Origin: Pseudomonadota bacterium
Lineage (GTDB): Bacteria; Pseudomonadota; Alphaproteobacteria; Rickettsiales; SXRF01
NCBI GenBank assembly: GCA_028873275.1
Contig: JAGWLJ010000015.1
Span: 1 to 12,218 of the forward strand
Direction of reading: 5' to 3'
DNA length: 12,218 bases
In this document: positions 1 through 8,142 of the stretch, in pieces
How positions within the stretch are numbered: the stretch's first letter is position 1
Layout: the number at the start of each line of letters is the position of its first letter
Translations under genes and position numbers: made by a program
Notes under the pieces: model-generated
What the model was told of the DNA's origin: nothing
What the model saw: the letters and a program-made list of their open reading frames with translations, nothing else
Database searches by the model: none

Positions 1-1
1 G

Positions 2-1219
2 CTTAACGAGATTTCCATGCATAAGCCGCTGGACGAGGCCAACGAAGCCAATGTGAGGAATCTGCAGCAGGTCGAGATCGCCATGCGCAACGCCGAGGCC
101 ATCGAGGCCATGGGCATGACCCATACGATCGCCGACCGCTGGAGTGCGGTCAATGGCAGGGTGACGTCGCTGCAGAGCCGCGCCAGCTACCGCTCGGCTA
201 TTTTGCAGGCCGTCACGCGTTTCGCACGGCTCGACCTGCAGATCGCCATCACCGGCTGGGGCGCATATCTGGCGCTGTCCAATGAGATTACCTCGGGCAG
301 CATCATCGCCGCCTCGATCCTGACTGGCCGGGCCTTAGCGCCGTTTGAAAGCGCCATTGGCACATGGAAAACCTTTGTGGAGACGCGCAAATCCTATCAC
401 CGCCTGTACGATGCAGTCTCCGGCATGGCGGCGCGGCCAGCCGGCATGTCGTTGCCCGAGCCGCAGGGCAATCTCTCCGTCGAGCAGCTGACCTATGGCA
501 TTCCCGGCAAAAACCGGCTGATTCTCAGGAATGTGACGTTCTCGATCAATCCGGGAGATATTCTCGGTGTTATCGGCCCGAGCGCGGCGGGAAAATCGAC
601 GCTGGCGCGACTGATTGTCGGCGCATGGAAGCCGCATGGCGGCGCCGTGCGATTCGACGGCAGCGATGTCTGCCAGTGGAAGCGCGACGAGTTCGGCCGC
701 CATATCGGTTACCTGCCGCAGGATATTGAGCTGTTTTCCGGCATGGTGAAGGATAATATCGCTCGCATGCAGCCCGATGCCACCGACGAAGCCATCGTCA
801 GGGCAGCGCAACTCGCAGGAGCCCATGAACTGATCATGCGGCTGCCGGACGGCTATGAGACCGATATCGGCGCCGGCGGCGCGGCGCTTTCGGCGGGGCA
901 ACGCCAGCGCATCGGCCTGGCGCGTGCTTTCTTCGGTTCGCCCCGGCTGCTGGTGCTCGACGAGCCGGACGCCAATCTCGACGCCGAGGGTGAGCAGGCG
1001 CTGGCCCACGCGCTGGCTCATGCTCGCGAGCGGCAGATCACCACGCTCGTTATCACACACCGGCGCGCGCTGCTGGCCTGTGTCAATAAGCTGCTGGTGC
1101 TGCAGGACGGGCAGCTTACGCTGTTTGGACCGACGCATGACGTTATCACCAGTATGACGCCGCCGCTCAAACCGGTCGGCAAACCCCAGCTGAAGGAGAA
1201 TGCCCATGCAACGGCGTGA
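2..1219 (+). CDS. prtD: Type I secretion ABC transporter, PrtD family (5' partial)
   Basis: C-terminal ~405 residues of an inner-membrane ABC exporter that powers one-step secretion of a protein across both membranes. The reading frame is open to the left edge (..LNEIS before the first Met at 17), so the start lies outside; family members are usually about 550-580 aa. Numbering from that Met: the stretch around 20-34 (LRNAE-type 'MRNAEAIEAMGM') is typical of PrtD, the end of the membrane domain is about 65-125, Walker A GPSAAGKST 187-195, Q-loop Gln235, ABC signature LSAGQ 291-295, Walker B LLVLDE 311-316 and H-loop His348. LSAGQ instead of LSGGQ and the following EPDANLDAEGE fit the PrtD/HlyB-like secretion branch rather than lipid exporters. 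The 3' end overlaps the HlyD-family gene, so the two are translated together. The secreted substrate is not visible here. Family call is firm; the gene symbol is by family only. Confidence 0.93.
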   Translation, partial: LNEISMHKPLDEANEANVRNLQQVEIAMRNAEAIEAMGMTHTIADRWSAVNGRVTSLQSRASYRSAILQAVTRFARLDLQIAITGWGAYLALSNEITSGSIIAASILTGRALAPFESAIGTWKTFVETRKSYHRLYDAVSGMAARPAGMSLPEPQGNLSVEQLTYGIPGKNRLILRNVTFSINPGDILGVIGPSAAGKSTLARLIVGAWKPHGGAVRFDGSDVCQWKRDEFGRHIGYLPQDIELFSGMVKDNIARMQPDATDEAIVRAAQLAGAHELIMRLPDGYETDIGAGGAALSAGQRQRIGLARAFFGSPRLLVLDEPDANLDAEGEQALAHALAHARERQITTLVITHRRALLACVNKLLVLQDGQLTLFGPTHDVITSMTPPLKPVGKPQLKENAHATA

Positions 1220-2600
1220 CGTGATTGTGACCCGCGCCGTCGCCCTGATGGATGCCGGCGCCCATTACCTGATGGACAGGAACCATGTGTCGTCCAACCC
1301 GGCCATGGCCAGCGTGCGCGGCCCGCTGGTAATGGGGCTGTGGGTGACGCTGGCGTTGGCACTGGTCGGCCTCGTTTGGGGTGCGCTGGTGCCGATCGAC
1401 AGCGCCGCCGTGGCGCGCGGCAGCGTCGTGCTGCTGTCCAGTAAGAAAACCGTGCAGCATCTTGAAGGAGGCATTATCGATGAAATTCTTGTCAGGGAAG
1501 GCGAGATGGTGAAGGCGGGGCAGGCGCTGATTCGTCTCAACGCCACTGCGGCCGACGCCAGCCGTGACACGTTGCAGGCGCAGCTTTACACGGCGCAGGC
1601 CACTGAGGATCGACTGATCGCCGAGCACGACGGGCTGAAGGATATCGCTTTCAGTAAAGAGATGTTGGACGCAGGCAAGACCAACGGCGACGTGGCAAAA
1701 GCCATGGCGGCGCAACAGCGCCTGTTCGCCGCCGAGCAGGAAGCCGAGCAGGCCAAGATCGAGGCGCTGGGGGAGCGTGCTCAGCAGTCGCGCGCCAGCA
1801 TTGATGGGCTCAAGGCGCAGATCGAAGGCGCCAGCGGGCAGCTTGACCTGCTGTCCGAGGAAATCAGCACGGTGGAGACGCTGCTGGCTAAAGGTTATGC
1901 CACCAAGACGCGGCTCTACGAGCTGGAGCGTCGCAAAAGCGAATTGCAGGGCAGCAAGGGGCAATATGAGGCGGAAATCGCCAAGGCAAAGCAGACCATT
2001 GCCGAGACGGAGGCTGATATCGCCAGCGATCGTGGCGATTTCGAGAGCAAGCATGCTTCCGAGCTGCGCGATGCACAAGCGCAGATCGCCGAGCTCAGGA
2101 AAAAGTTGCTGACCGCCAGCGACGTAGCCAGCCGCACGCTGATCACGGCGCCGGTGGCCGGCATCGTCACCGGCCTGAAATACCATACGGCTGGCGGCGT
2201 GATACAGCCGGGCGCGCCGGTGATGGATATCGTGCCGCAGGACGACCAGCTGGTGATCGAGGCGCAGGTGCGGCCCAACGATATTGCGCAGGTGCATGCC
2301 GGGCTCGATGCGCGCATCATCTTCCCCGCCTATAAAATGCGCTCGACGCCCAAGGTGCCCGGCAAGGTGACGCTGGTGTCGGCCGACAAATTCACTGACG
2401 AACATGCCGCGCAGCCGCAATCGTGGTATACGGCGCGCATCGAGGTGGATAAAGAGTTCCTGAGCCGGCTGCAGCGTCCCATTGAGCTCTATCCTGGGAT
2501 GCCCGCCGAAGTGCTGATCAGCACCGGCTCGCGCTCGTTTTTGAGCTATCTCTTCCGCCCCATCAGCGACAGCATGAACCGGGCATTCAGGGAAGAATAA
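1206..2600 (+). CDS. prtE: Type I secretion membrane fusion protein, HlyD/PrtE family
   Basis: Periplasmic adaptor that links the PrtD-type ABC transporter to an outer-membrane TolC-like channel. Two in-frame ATGs exist, at 1200 and 1206. The Shine-Dalgarno AAGGAG at 1193-1198 is one base from the first but 7 bases from the second, so 1206 is preferred (464 aa); either way the start lies inside the end of the ABC gene, which suggests translational coupling. A short cytoplasmic N-terminus leads to one membrane helix (about residues 40-63). Then come a biotinyl/lipoyl-like half-motif (VQHLEGGIIDEILVREGEMV, about 83-102), a long charged alpha-helical hairpin rich in Gln, Glu, Ala and Lys (about 118-305), the second lipoyl half (ITAPVAGIVTGLKYHTAGG), and a beta-barrel C-terminus ending in the HlyD-type 'PIELYPGMPAEVLI' segment. 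Length is normal for the family. Confidence 0.94.
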   Translation: MQRRDVIVTRAVALMDAGAHYLMDRNHVSSNPAMASVRGPLVMGLWVTLALALVGLVWGALVPIDSAAVARGSVVLLSSKKTVQHLEGGIIDEILVREGEMVKAGQALIRLNATAADASRDTLQAQLYTAQATEDRLIAEHDGLKDIAFSKEMLDAGKTNGDVAKAMAAQQRLFAAEQEAEQAKIEALGERAQQSRASIDGLKAQIEGASGQLDLLSEEISTVETLLAKGYATKTRLYELERRKSELQGSKGQYEAEIAKAKQTIAETEADIASDRGDFESKHASELRDAQAQIAELRKKLLTASDVASRTLITAPVAGIVTGLKYHTAGGVIQPGAPVMDIVPQDDQLVIEAQVRPNDIAQVHAGLDARIIFPAYKMRSTPKVPGKVTLVSADKFTDEHAAQPQSWYTARIEVDKEFLSRLQRPIELYPGMPAEVLISTGSRSFLSYLFRPISDSMNRAFREE

Positions 2601-2610
2601 ACGACTGATA

Positions 2611-2634
2611 CTCCCTTTACCCGGGAGCAGTTTT
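2611..2634 (+). terminator. Weak hairpin plus short T run after the secretion genes
   Basis: CTCCC (2611-2615) and GGGAG (2623-2627) can pair around a 7-nt loop, and TTTT follows at 2631-2634. The stem is only 5 bp and the T run is interrupted from the stem by CAG, so this is at best a weak terminator. It lies 10 bp after the stop of the HlyD-family gene and before the next small gene, where a terminator would make sense. Confidence 0.3.
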
Positions 2635-2696
2635 CCGCCATCGCGAATTTATGCCGCTGCCCGTAGGGTGCATGACTCGCACGTATGGAGAGAAAT

Positions 2697-2897
2697 ATGC
2701 ATTCCGAGAACGCAGGCAAAAGCGTATCTTACCAGAGTGACAGCGCCACGGCTGTGATCGGCATGGTGCTAGCCTTCCTGGTCGTTGCGGTGACCTATGC
2801 CTGGTATGACAGGATAGATGTGGTGAACCGTGACGGTGGCCTGAGGGTTGAAATGTCCGTGCGCCCGCCCGCCGTGCTGGCGGAACCTATCGATTAA
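2697..2897 (+). CDS. Small single-helix membrane protein of unknown function
   Basis: Predicted 66-aa protein. An ATG also occurs in frame at 2685, but GGAG at 2687-2690 is 6 bases before the ATG at 2697, so the shorter form is preferred. It has a polar N-terminus (MHSENAGKSVSYQSDSAT), one hydrophobic helix at about residues 19-37 (AVIGMVLAFLVVAVTYAWY), and a C-terminal tail with a short beta-like stretch (GLRVEMSV). No family is recognised. It sits 15 bases before a gene with a strong ribosome binding site and about 100 bases after the secretion operon, so it may form a two-gene unit with the downstream gene. Codon use resembles the neighbours and the helix is convincing, so I think it is real. 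Topology and role are unknown. Confidence 0.65.
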   Translation: MHSENAGKSVSYQSDSATAVIGMVLAFLVVAVTYAWYDRIDVVNRDGGLRVEMSVRPPAVLAEPID

Positions 2898-2912
2898 CAT
2901 CAGGAGGAACCT

Positions 2913-3284
2913 ATGGCGATCAAAGGCCAGGATCAGACGACCGCATCTTCGTCCACGCGGGGAAAAACAGAGGCTGGTTACAGCTCGGGCGCTTCGGCAC
3001 CCTCGCACGGCGCCGACGTAGACTGGAACGTCGAGGATCGCTACTGGCGTGAGAACTTTCCCTCGCGCTCCTATTATGAAAACAGCGTGCAGTATACCGA
3101 TTACCAGCCAGCTTACCGCTACGGCACCGATCTCTATAACCGCTACGGCGGCAAGCGCTACGAAGATATCAAGGAGTCCGATCTCCGTCAGGGATGGGAG
3201 CGCATGAAAGAATCAGCGGCGCTATCGTGGGACAAGGCCAAGCACGCCGTGCGCGACGCCTACGAGCGGCTGTTCAATCGCTGA
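2913..3284 (+). CDS. Tyr/Trp-rich small soluble protein (conserved-hypothetical type)
   Basis: Predicted 123-aa protein with a strong ribosome binding site, AGGAGG at 2902-2907, 5 bases before the ATG. The N-terminal ~35 residues are low-complexity and Ser/Thr/Gly-rich, probably disordered. After that it has aromatic-rich motifs: VDWNVEDRYWRENFPSRSYY (about 36-55), YQPAYRYGTDLYNRYGGKRY (about 64-83), then an amphipathic C-terminal helix with conserved-looking Trp residues (GWERMKESAALSWDKAKHAV, then RDAYERLF). From memory, proteins with the pattern YWR-N-SRPY / PAYRYG / W-AK-A-RDAW occur widely in proteobacteria, often beside stress-related genes, but no biochemical role is established that I know of. 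There is no signal peptide or membrane helix. It probably shares a transcript with the small membrane protein 15 bases upstream. Real gene: likely. Function: unknown. Confidence 0.8.
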   Translation: MAIKGQDQTTASSSTRGKTEAGYSSGASAPSHGADVDWNVEDRYWRENFPSRSYYENSVQYTDYQPAYRYGTDLYNRYGGKRYEDIKESDLRQGWERMKESAALSWDKAKHAVRDAYERLFNR

Positions 3285-3295
3285 CCGGATTTTAT

Positions 3296-3325
3296 GCGAT
3301 GGTCATCTCCAATGGTGACCATCGC
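3296..3325. repeat. Perfect 10-bp inverted repeat between convergent genes
   Basis: GCGATGGTCA (3296-3305) and TGACCATCGC (3316-3325) are exact reverse complements around a 10-nt spacer; a G-U and a C-G pair could extend the stem to 12. It lies 12 bases after the + strand gene ending at 3284 and covers the last codons and the stop (3303-3305) of the - strand lipoprotein gene. It could act as a two-way transcription end or mRNA-stability hairpin, but neither strand has a T tract after it. Confidence 0.6.
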
Positions 3326-3545
3326 GCCACCCGTCGCTATGCCAGTAGCCCCAGTCATAGGCGTGATGACGGTCGTAAAAATATGGATAGTCGTAAAAAC
3401 CATAATACCCATAGGCGGGGTAGCCGTAGGCAGGGTAGGGAGAATAGGGCGCGGCATATGCCGGCGGGCCTGGTGGAGGCGCAACCACGCAGGAGGACAG
3501 GCTTACTGCGGCGAACAGGCAGGACATCTTTACAAGGCGTTGCAT
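3303..3545 (-). CDS. Small Tyr/Pro-rich lipoprotein
   Basis: Predicted 80-aa exported lipoprotein. The N-terminus has basic residues (R3, K6), a short hydrophobic stretch (about 8-16) and a lipobox LSSC with Cys19 as the lipidation site, so mature protein would be about 62 residues and membrane anchored. The mature part starts VVAPPPGPP, then has repeated Pro/Ala/Tyr/Gly units (PYPAYGYPAYGYYG) and a DY/FYDR section, and ends His/Trp/Asp-rich (GYWHSDGWRDGHHWR). Similar YGYP-rich small lipoproteins occur in many proteobacteria with no known role. AAGGGG lies directly against the ATG (3546-3551), and a good -10-like TACAAT is at 3552-3557, which would place transcription start at or next to the ATG, possibly a leaderless mRNA. 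The gene follows phaZ on the same strand after 50 bp. Overlapping frames on both strands lack any coding-like pattern. Confidence 0.72.
   Translation of the reverse strand: MQRLVKMSCLFAAVSLSSCVVAPPPGPPAYAAPYSPYPAYGYPAYGYYGFYDYPYFYDRHHAYDWGYWHSDGWRDGHHWR
3411..3440 (-). repeat. Two imperfect 15-bp tandem repeats in the lipoprotein gene
   Basis: Units 3411-3425 and 3426-3440 match at 11 of 15 bases and encode the repeated Tyr-Pro-Ala-Tyr-Gly units. Just beside them, the 10-mer GTCGTAAAAA occurs twice, at 3372-3381 and 3390-3399 (18-bp period), encoding the Tyr-Asp/Phe-Tyr-Asp part. The gene seems to have grown by short in-frame duplications. Confidence 0.6.
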
Positions 3546-3595
3546 CCCCTTATTGTAGGGTGGGGGAAATAAAAAGCCTGTATGTGGTGTAGTTG

Positions 3596-4846
3596 TTAAT
3601 TATGCTTCCCGATAAACTGCACAATAATCGGCACCACATGCTCGCGGAATTTGCGACCGTTGAAGATGCCGTAATGGCCGACGCCTTTCTGCAGGTGATG
3701 CCGGCGCTTGGCAGCGGAGAGAGAGGCGCATAGCTTATGCGCCGCTTCGGTCTGGCCGACGCCGGAGATGTCGTCCAGTTCACCTTCTAAGGTGAGCAGC
3801 GCCGTTTCGGTAATGGCCTCCGGCTTTACCCTCTTGCCTTTGTACATGAACTTGCCTTCCGGCAGCAGGTAACGCTGGAAGACCTGGTCGATGCAATCGA
3901 GGTAGAACTCGGCCGGCAAGTCGCACACCGAAAGATACTCGTCGTAGAACCTCTTATGCGCGCTGGCGCTGTCGCCGTCGCCCACCACCAGGTGCTTAAA
4001 CAGATCGGCATGCGCGGTGATGTGGCGATCGAGATTGAGCATCATAAAGCCGGAAAGTTGCAGGAAGCCCGGATAGACACGGCGCATGAAGCCAGGATAA
4101 TGGAAGGGAACGCGGGTGACGACATTGGCTTCGAACCAGGAAAGCGGCTTGTGCATGGCCGATTCGTTGACCTTAGTTGGATTGATGCGGGCATCAACCG
4201 GCCCGCCGATCAGCGTCATTGAGCGCGGCGCAGCCTTATCCTTCGCCTCGTTCATGACGGCGGCGGCGACCAGCACTGGCACCGAAGGCTGGCAAACAGC
4301 CATCAGGTGCACATCCGGCCCAAGCAGGCGCGTATATTCGATCACATAAGAGATATAGTCCTCCAGATGGAACGGTCCCTCATGCATTGGCACGTTGCGG
4401 GCGTCGATCCAGTCGGTGATATAGACATCGAGGAAAGGCAGCAGTGCTTCGACGGTGCCGCGTAAGAGCGTGGCGTGGTGGCCCGACATCGGCGCTACCA
4501 GCAGCAGCTTCGGCTGTGCTTCCTTGATATCGTTGCTATTCTTGCGGAAGTGGATCAGGCGGCAGAACGGCTTTTCGTTGACCGTTTCCTCATGAATCCT
4601 GACTGTTTTTCCTTCTATATTCGTCTGCCCAATGCCGAACAGCGGCTTGCCGTAGCGGTGCGTGACGCGCTCCAGCACCTCGGCGGCGGCGGCCATGCTG
4701 CGCCCGATACCAGTATAGGTCAGCGGGCTTAAGGGATGGCGGTGCAGCGCTTTGCCGGCATGCGCCAGCATGTTGAGCGGCGCCATGGCGGCGTAATGCA
4801 TCTCATGCAGGTGGTATAAATGGCTATTTTCACGCATATGTATCAT
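3596..4846 (-). CDS. phaZ: Intracellular polyhydroxyalkanoate (PHB) depolymerase
   Basis: 416-aa alpha/beta-hydrolase that degrades stored polyhydroxybutyrate granules in the cytoplasm, releasing hydroxybutyrate. The whole chain fits the intracellular PhaZ family: an N-terminal segment typical of the family (HLHEMHYAAMAPLNMLAHAG, about 12-31), the PKLLLVAPMSGHHATLLRG motif (112-130), YITDWIDARNVP (142-153), the nucleophile box MAVCQPS with Cys185 where most lipases have Ser, the Asp in EGELDDISG (Asp358 or Asp359) and His391 in GVGHYGIF. This Cys-Asp-His triad is the one known for the Ralstonia eutropha enzyme. There is no signal peptide, as expected. AAAGG at 4856-4860 lies 9 bases before the first ATG, which supports this start over the Met at residue 4. 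phaZ is divergent from cyaY. No PHB synthase or phasin gene is visible in the window, although the substrate must be made elsewhere in the genome. Confidence 0.95.
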   Translation of the reverse strand: MIHMRENSHLYHLHEMHYAAMAPLNMLAHAGKALHRHPLSPLTYTGIGRSMAAAAEVLERVTHRYGKPLFGIGQTNIEGKTVRIHEETVNEKPFCRLIHFRKNSNDIKEAQPKLLLVAPMSGHHATLLRGTVEALLPFLDVYITDWIDARNVPMHEGPFHLEDYISYVIEYTRLLGPDVHLMAVCQPSVPVLVAAAVMNEAKDKAAPRSMTLIGGPVDARINPTKVNESAMHKPLSWFEANVVTRVPFHYPGFMRRVYPGFLQLSGFMMLNLDRHITAHADLFKHLVVGDGDSASAHKRFYDEYLSVCDLPAEFYLDCIDQVFQRYLLPEGKFMYKGKRVKPEAITETALLTLEGELDDISGVGQTEAAHKLCASLSAAKRRHHLQKGVGHYGIFNGRKFREHVVPIIVQFIGKHN

Positions 4847-4958
4847 TATACTAAACCTTTCGTCGCTGGCGGAATCTGATATAGTCCTTAGTGTACAGGC
4901 AATTAGATGAATAAAGACTTAATACTGGTTAACTTTATCTCTATGTAAGTGATTGAAT
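4847..4958. promoter_or_regulatory. AT-rich divergent intergenic region, phaZ / cyaY
   Basis: This 112-bp gap separates the starts of two divergent genes and is clearly more AT-rich than its surroundings, so promoters for both should lie here. I see candidate fragments (TATATC-like on the - strand, TTAATA and TTAACT on the + strand) but no well-spaced -35/-10 pair. A TATAAT overlaps the phaZ start codon and is probably chance. Confidence 0.5.
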
Positions 4959-5254
4959 ATGAATGAAAGCGAGTTCCATCGCCGGGCAGATGATACGCTT
5001 AATGCATTAGCGGATGCGCTTGAAGAGGCGGATGCGCGCGGGGCGCTCGAGGTTGAATACCAGGCGGGAATAATGACGATAGAACTGTCTTCAGGCACAT
5101 CTTATATTATCAGCAAACACGCCCCAAGCCAAGAGCTATGGCTGTCTTCGCCCAGAAGTGGCGGACTGCATTTTCATTATGCGGACGGGGAGTGGAAGCT
5201 GGCGGACGGACGGACGCTGGAAGGGATATTATCGCAAGAGCTGGGAATGACGTT

Positions 5255-5258
<4 letters not shown>
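4959..5258 (+). CDS. cyaY: Frataxin-like iron donor protein CyaY
   Basis: 99-aa bacterial frataxin, a cytoplasmic iron-binding protein that modulates Fe-S cluster assembly at IscS/IscU. The start MNESEFHRRAD aligns with E. coli MNDSEFHRLAD, so the ATG at 4959 is preferred over the in-frame TTG at 4953; no strong Shine-Dalgarno is seen. An acidic first helix (D11, D12, D19, E22, E23, D25, with E31 and E33 following) gives the typical iron-binding ridge. The beta-sheet core includes the conserved Trp61 in ELWLSSPRSGGLHFHY (about 59-74), closer to the rickettsial/mitochondrial pattern (WLSSP-SG) than to the E. coli WLATKQGG. Length is normal. Its stop overlaps the ATG of the ABC exporter by 4 bases, so the two are co-translated. 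No isc or suf genes are in view. Confidence 0.95.
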
Positions 5259-7030
<1,772 letters not shown>

Positions 7031-7095
7031 CGCAATCGTAACCAAGCCCTGCTACAGTAGAATGGGATTTATTTTCTAAGGATTTCCAGCTGATT

Positions 7096-8142
7096 ATGGC
7101 TCCGTCGTCAAAAAACTTCAATTTGCCATGGCATCAGCACCAGCAATACTGGATCGCCATCTATCCGGCCGGTGATTTTACTGCGCCGGTGCAGGCAGCG
7201 CTTGCCAAGGCCGGACTGAAAGCGGCCGGGGATGGCTTAGCGGTGCAGGCGGCGCGGCATTGGAAGCCTAAATGGGATGAAGTGTATCAGATACTGTCGC
7301 AGGCCGGCGCCACGGACGGCGTCGAAGTGGCGGTCGTGCCCAGCCTGGATCCGGCGGAAGGTATTCCCATCGCGCGGCGCACCGTGGCAGCCATGCAGAA
7401 AGTGTCCGAAAGCCTGTGGCTGGGCGACGCGCTTCTGGAAGAGCGCATCGTATGTTACCTGCAGCCAGTGCTGGTGCAGCCGGATAAGGTATTTGGCTAT
7501 GAATCCTTCGCCCGCGTACATGCGCCCGACGGTAGCGTGATTTCCGGCGACCGCATCATTGCCGCCGCCCGCGCGCTCGGCATCGAATACACCATCGACC
7601 GCCGCCTGCAGGTACAGGCCATCCAGACTTTCATGGCCAGCTCCTTCGACGGTTTCCTGTTCGTCAATTTTCTGCCCGGATTTATTCACCGCCCGGCGGT
7701 GTATCTTGAGGATCTGAGCGAAACCGTAAAATATTTCGGCATCGCGCCCCGGCATATCGTACTCGACTTCAAGGCGGAAACCCCGCGTGATGTCGCACAG
7801 CTGCGCAATGTCTGCGAATACGGACGCATGCGCGGTTATTCGGTGGCGCTGGATGACATCGCGTCGGTCGATGGGGCCAAGAAGCTGATGGCGGAAATCC
7901 GCCCGGATTTCGTCAAAATCGACATGCAGCTGGTGCGCCATGTCGCCGAGGCGGGTGCTCGGCAGACGATCCGCAGCATCGTCGATCTGGTGCATGGTGC
8001 CGGCGGCTCGGCCATTGGCGAGGGCGTCGAGACTGAGGAGATCTACCAGCTGCTGCGCGCCCTTAACGTCGATCTTTTCCAGGGATATTATTTCTCTCCG
8101 CCCATGCCGGTGGAGAAGGCGCTGAAGAAGGCTATTTCCTAA
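7096..8142 (+). CDS. EAL-domain protein, possibly degenerate c-di-GMP phosphodiesterase
   Basis: 348-aa cytoplasmic protein: an N-terminal ~110 residues of no recognised family, then an EAL domain (about 112-345). EAL domains hydrolyse or bind cyclic di-GMP. Key positions: Glu136 in ESF (EAL in the consensus), Asn191 in VNF, Asp224 in VLDFKAE where the metal-binding Glu of LEITE is expected, Asp253/Asp254 in LDDIASV (consensus DDFGTG), Lys274 in VKID, Glu309 in GEGVE and Gln329 in QGYYFSPP. So most ligands are kept, but loop 6 is changed and one Glu is Asp; activity is uncertain and it could be a c-di-GMP sensor or protein-binding module. No membrane helix, PAS or GGDEF domain. The start is less sure: AAGGA at 7078-7082 is 13 bases from the ATG and would fit a CTG at 7090 better. 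The 3' end overlaps the convergent dehydrogenase gene by 11 bp. Confidence 0.88.
   Translation: MAPSSKNFNLPWHQHQQYWIAIYPAGDFTAPVQAALAKAGLKAAGDGLAVQAARHWKPKWDEVYQILSQAGATDGVEVAVVPSLDPAEGIPIARRTVAAMQKVSESLWLGDALLEERIVCYLQPVLVQPDKVFGYESFARVHAPDGSVISGDRIIAAARALGIEYTIDRRLQVQAIQTFMASSFDGFLFVNFLPGFIHRPAVYLEDLSETVKYFGIAPRHIVLDFKAETPRDVAQLRNVCEYGRMRGYSVALDDIASVDGAKKLMAEIRPDFVKIDMQLVRHVAEAGARQTIRSIVDLVHGAGGSAIGEGVETEEIYQLLRALNVDLFQGYYFSPPMPVEKALKKAIS

Noticed and set aside
1167..2420. Long - strand open frame opposite the HlyD-family gene
   Set aside because: The + strand encodes a full HlyD-family protein; the antisense frame is low-complexity and His/Arg-rich without a ribosome site.
3294..3572. + strand frame encoding a Val/Ile-rich protein over the lipoprotein gene
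   Set aside because: The opposite frame has a signal peptide and lipobox; the hydrophobic look of this one comes from antisense reading of Tyr/Pro repeats.
4844..4850. TATAAT on the - strand at the phaZ start codon
   Set aside because: It would place transcription start inside the gene, no -35 lies at the right distance, and a good Shine-Dalgarno exists for the first ATG.
5138..5254. Upstream extension of the ABC exporter reading frame
   Set aside because: It overlaps most of the cyaY C-terminal half and gives a non-helical, Gly/Arg-rich N-terminus. The ATG at 5255 with ATGA coupling is far better.
8132..8142. 11-bp tail-to-tail overlap of the EAL and dehydrogenase genes as a sign of annotation error
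   Set aside because: Both ends are supported by clear stop codons and complete domains; short convergent overlaps are common in compact genomes.
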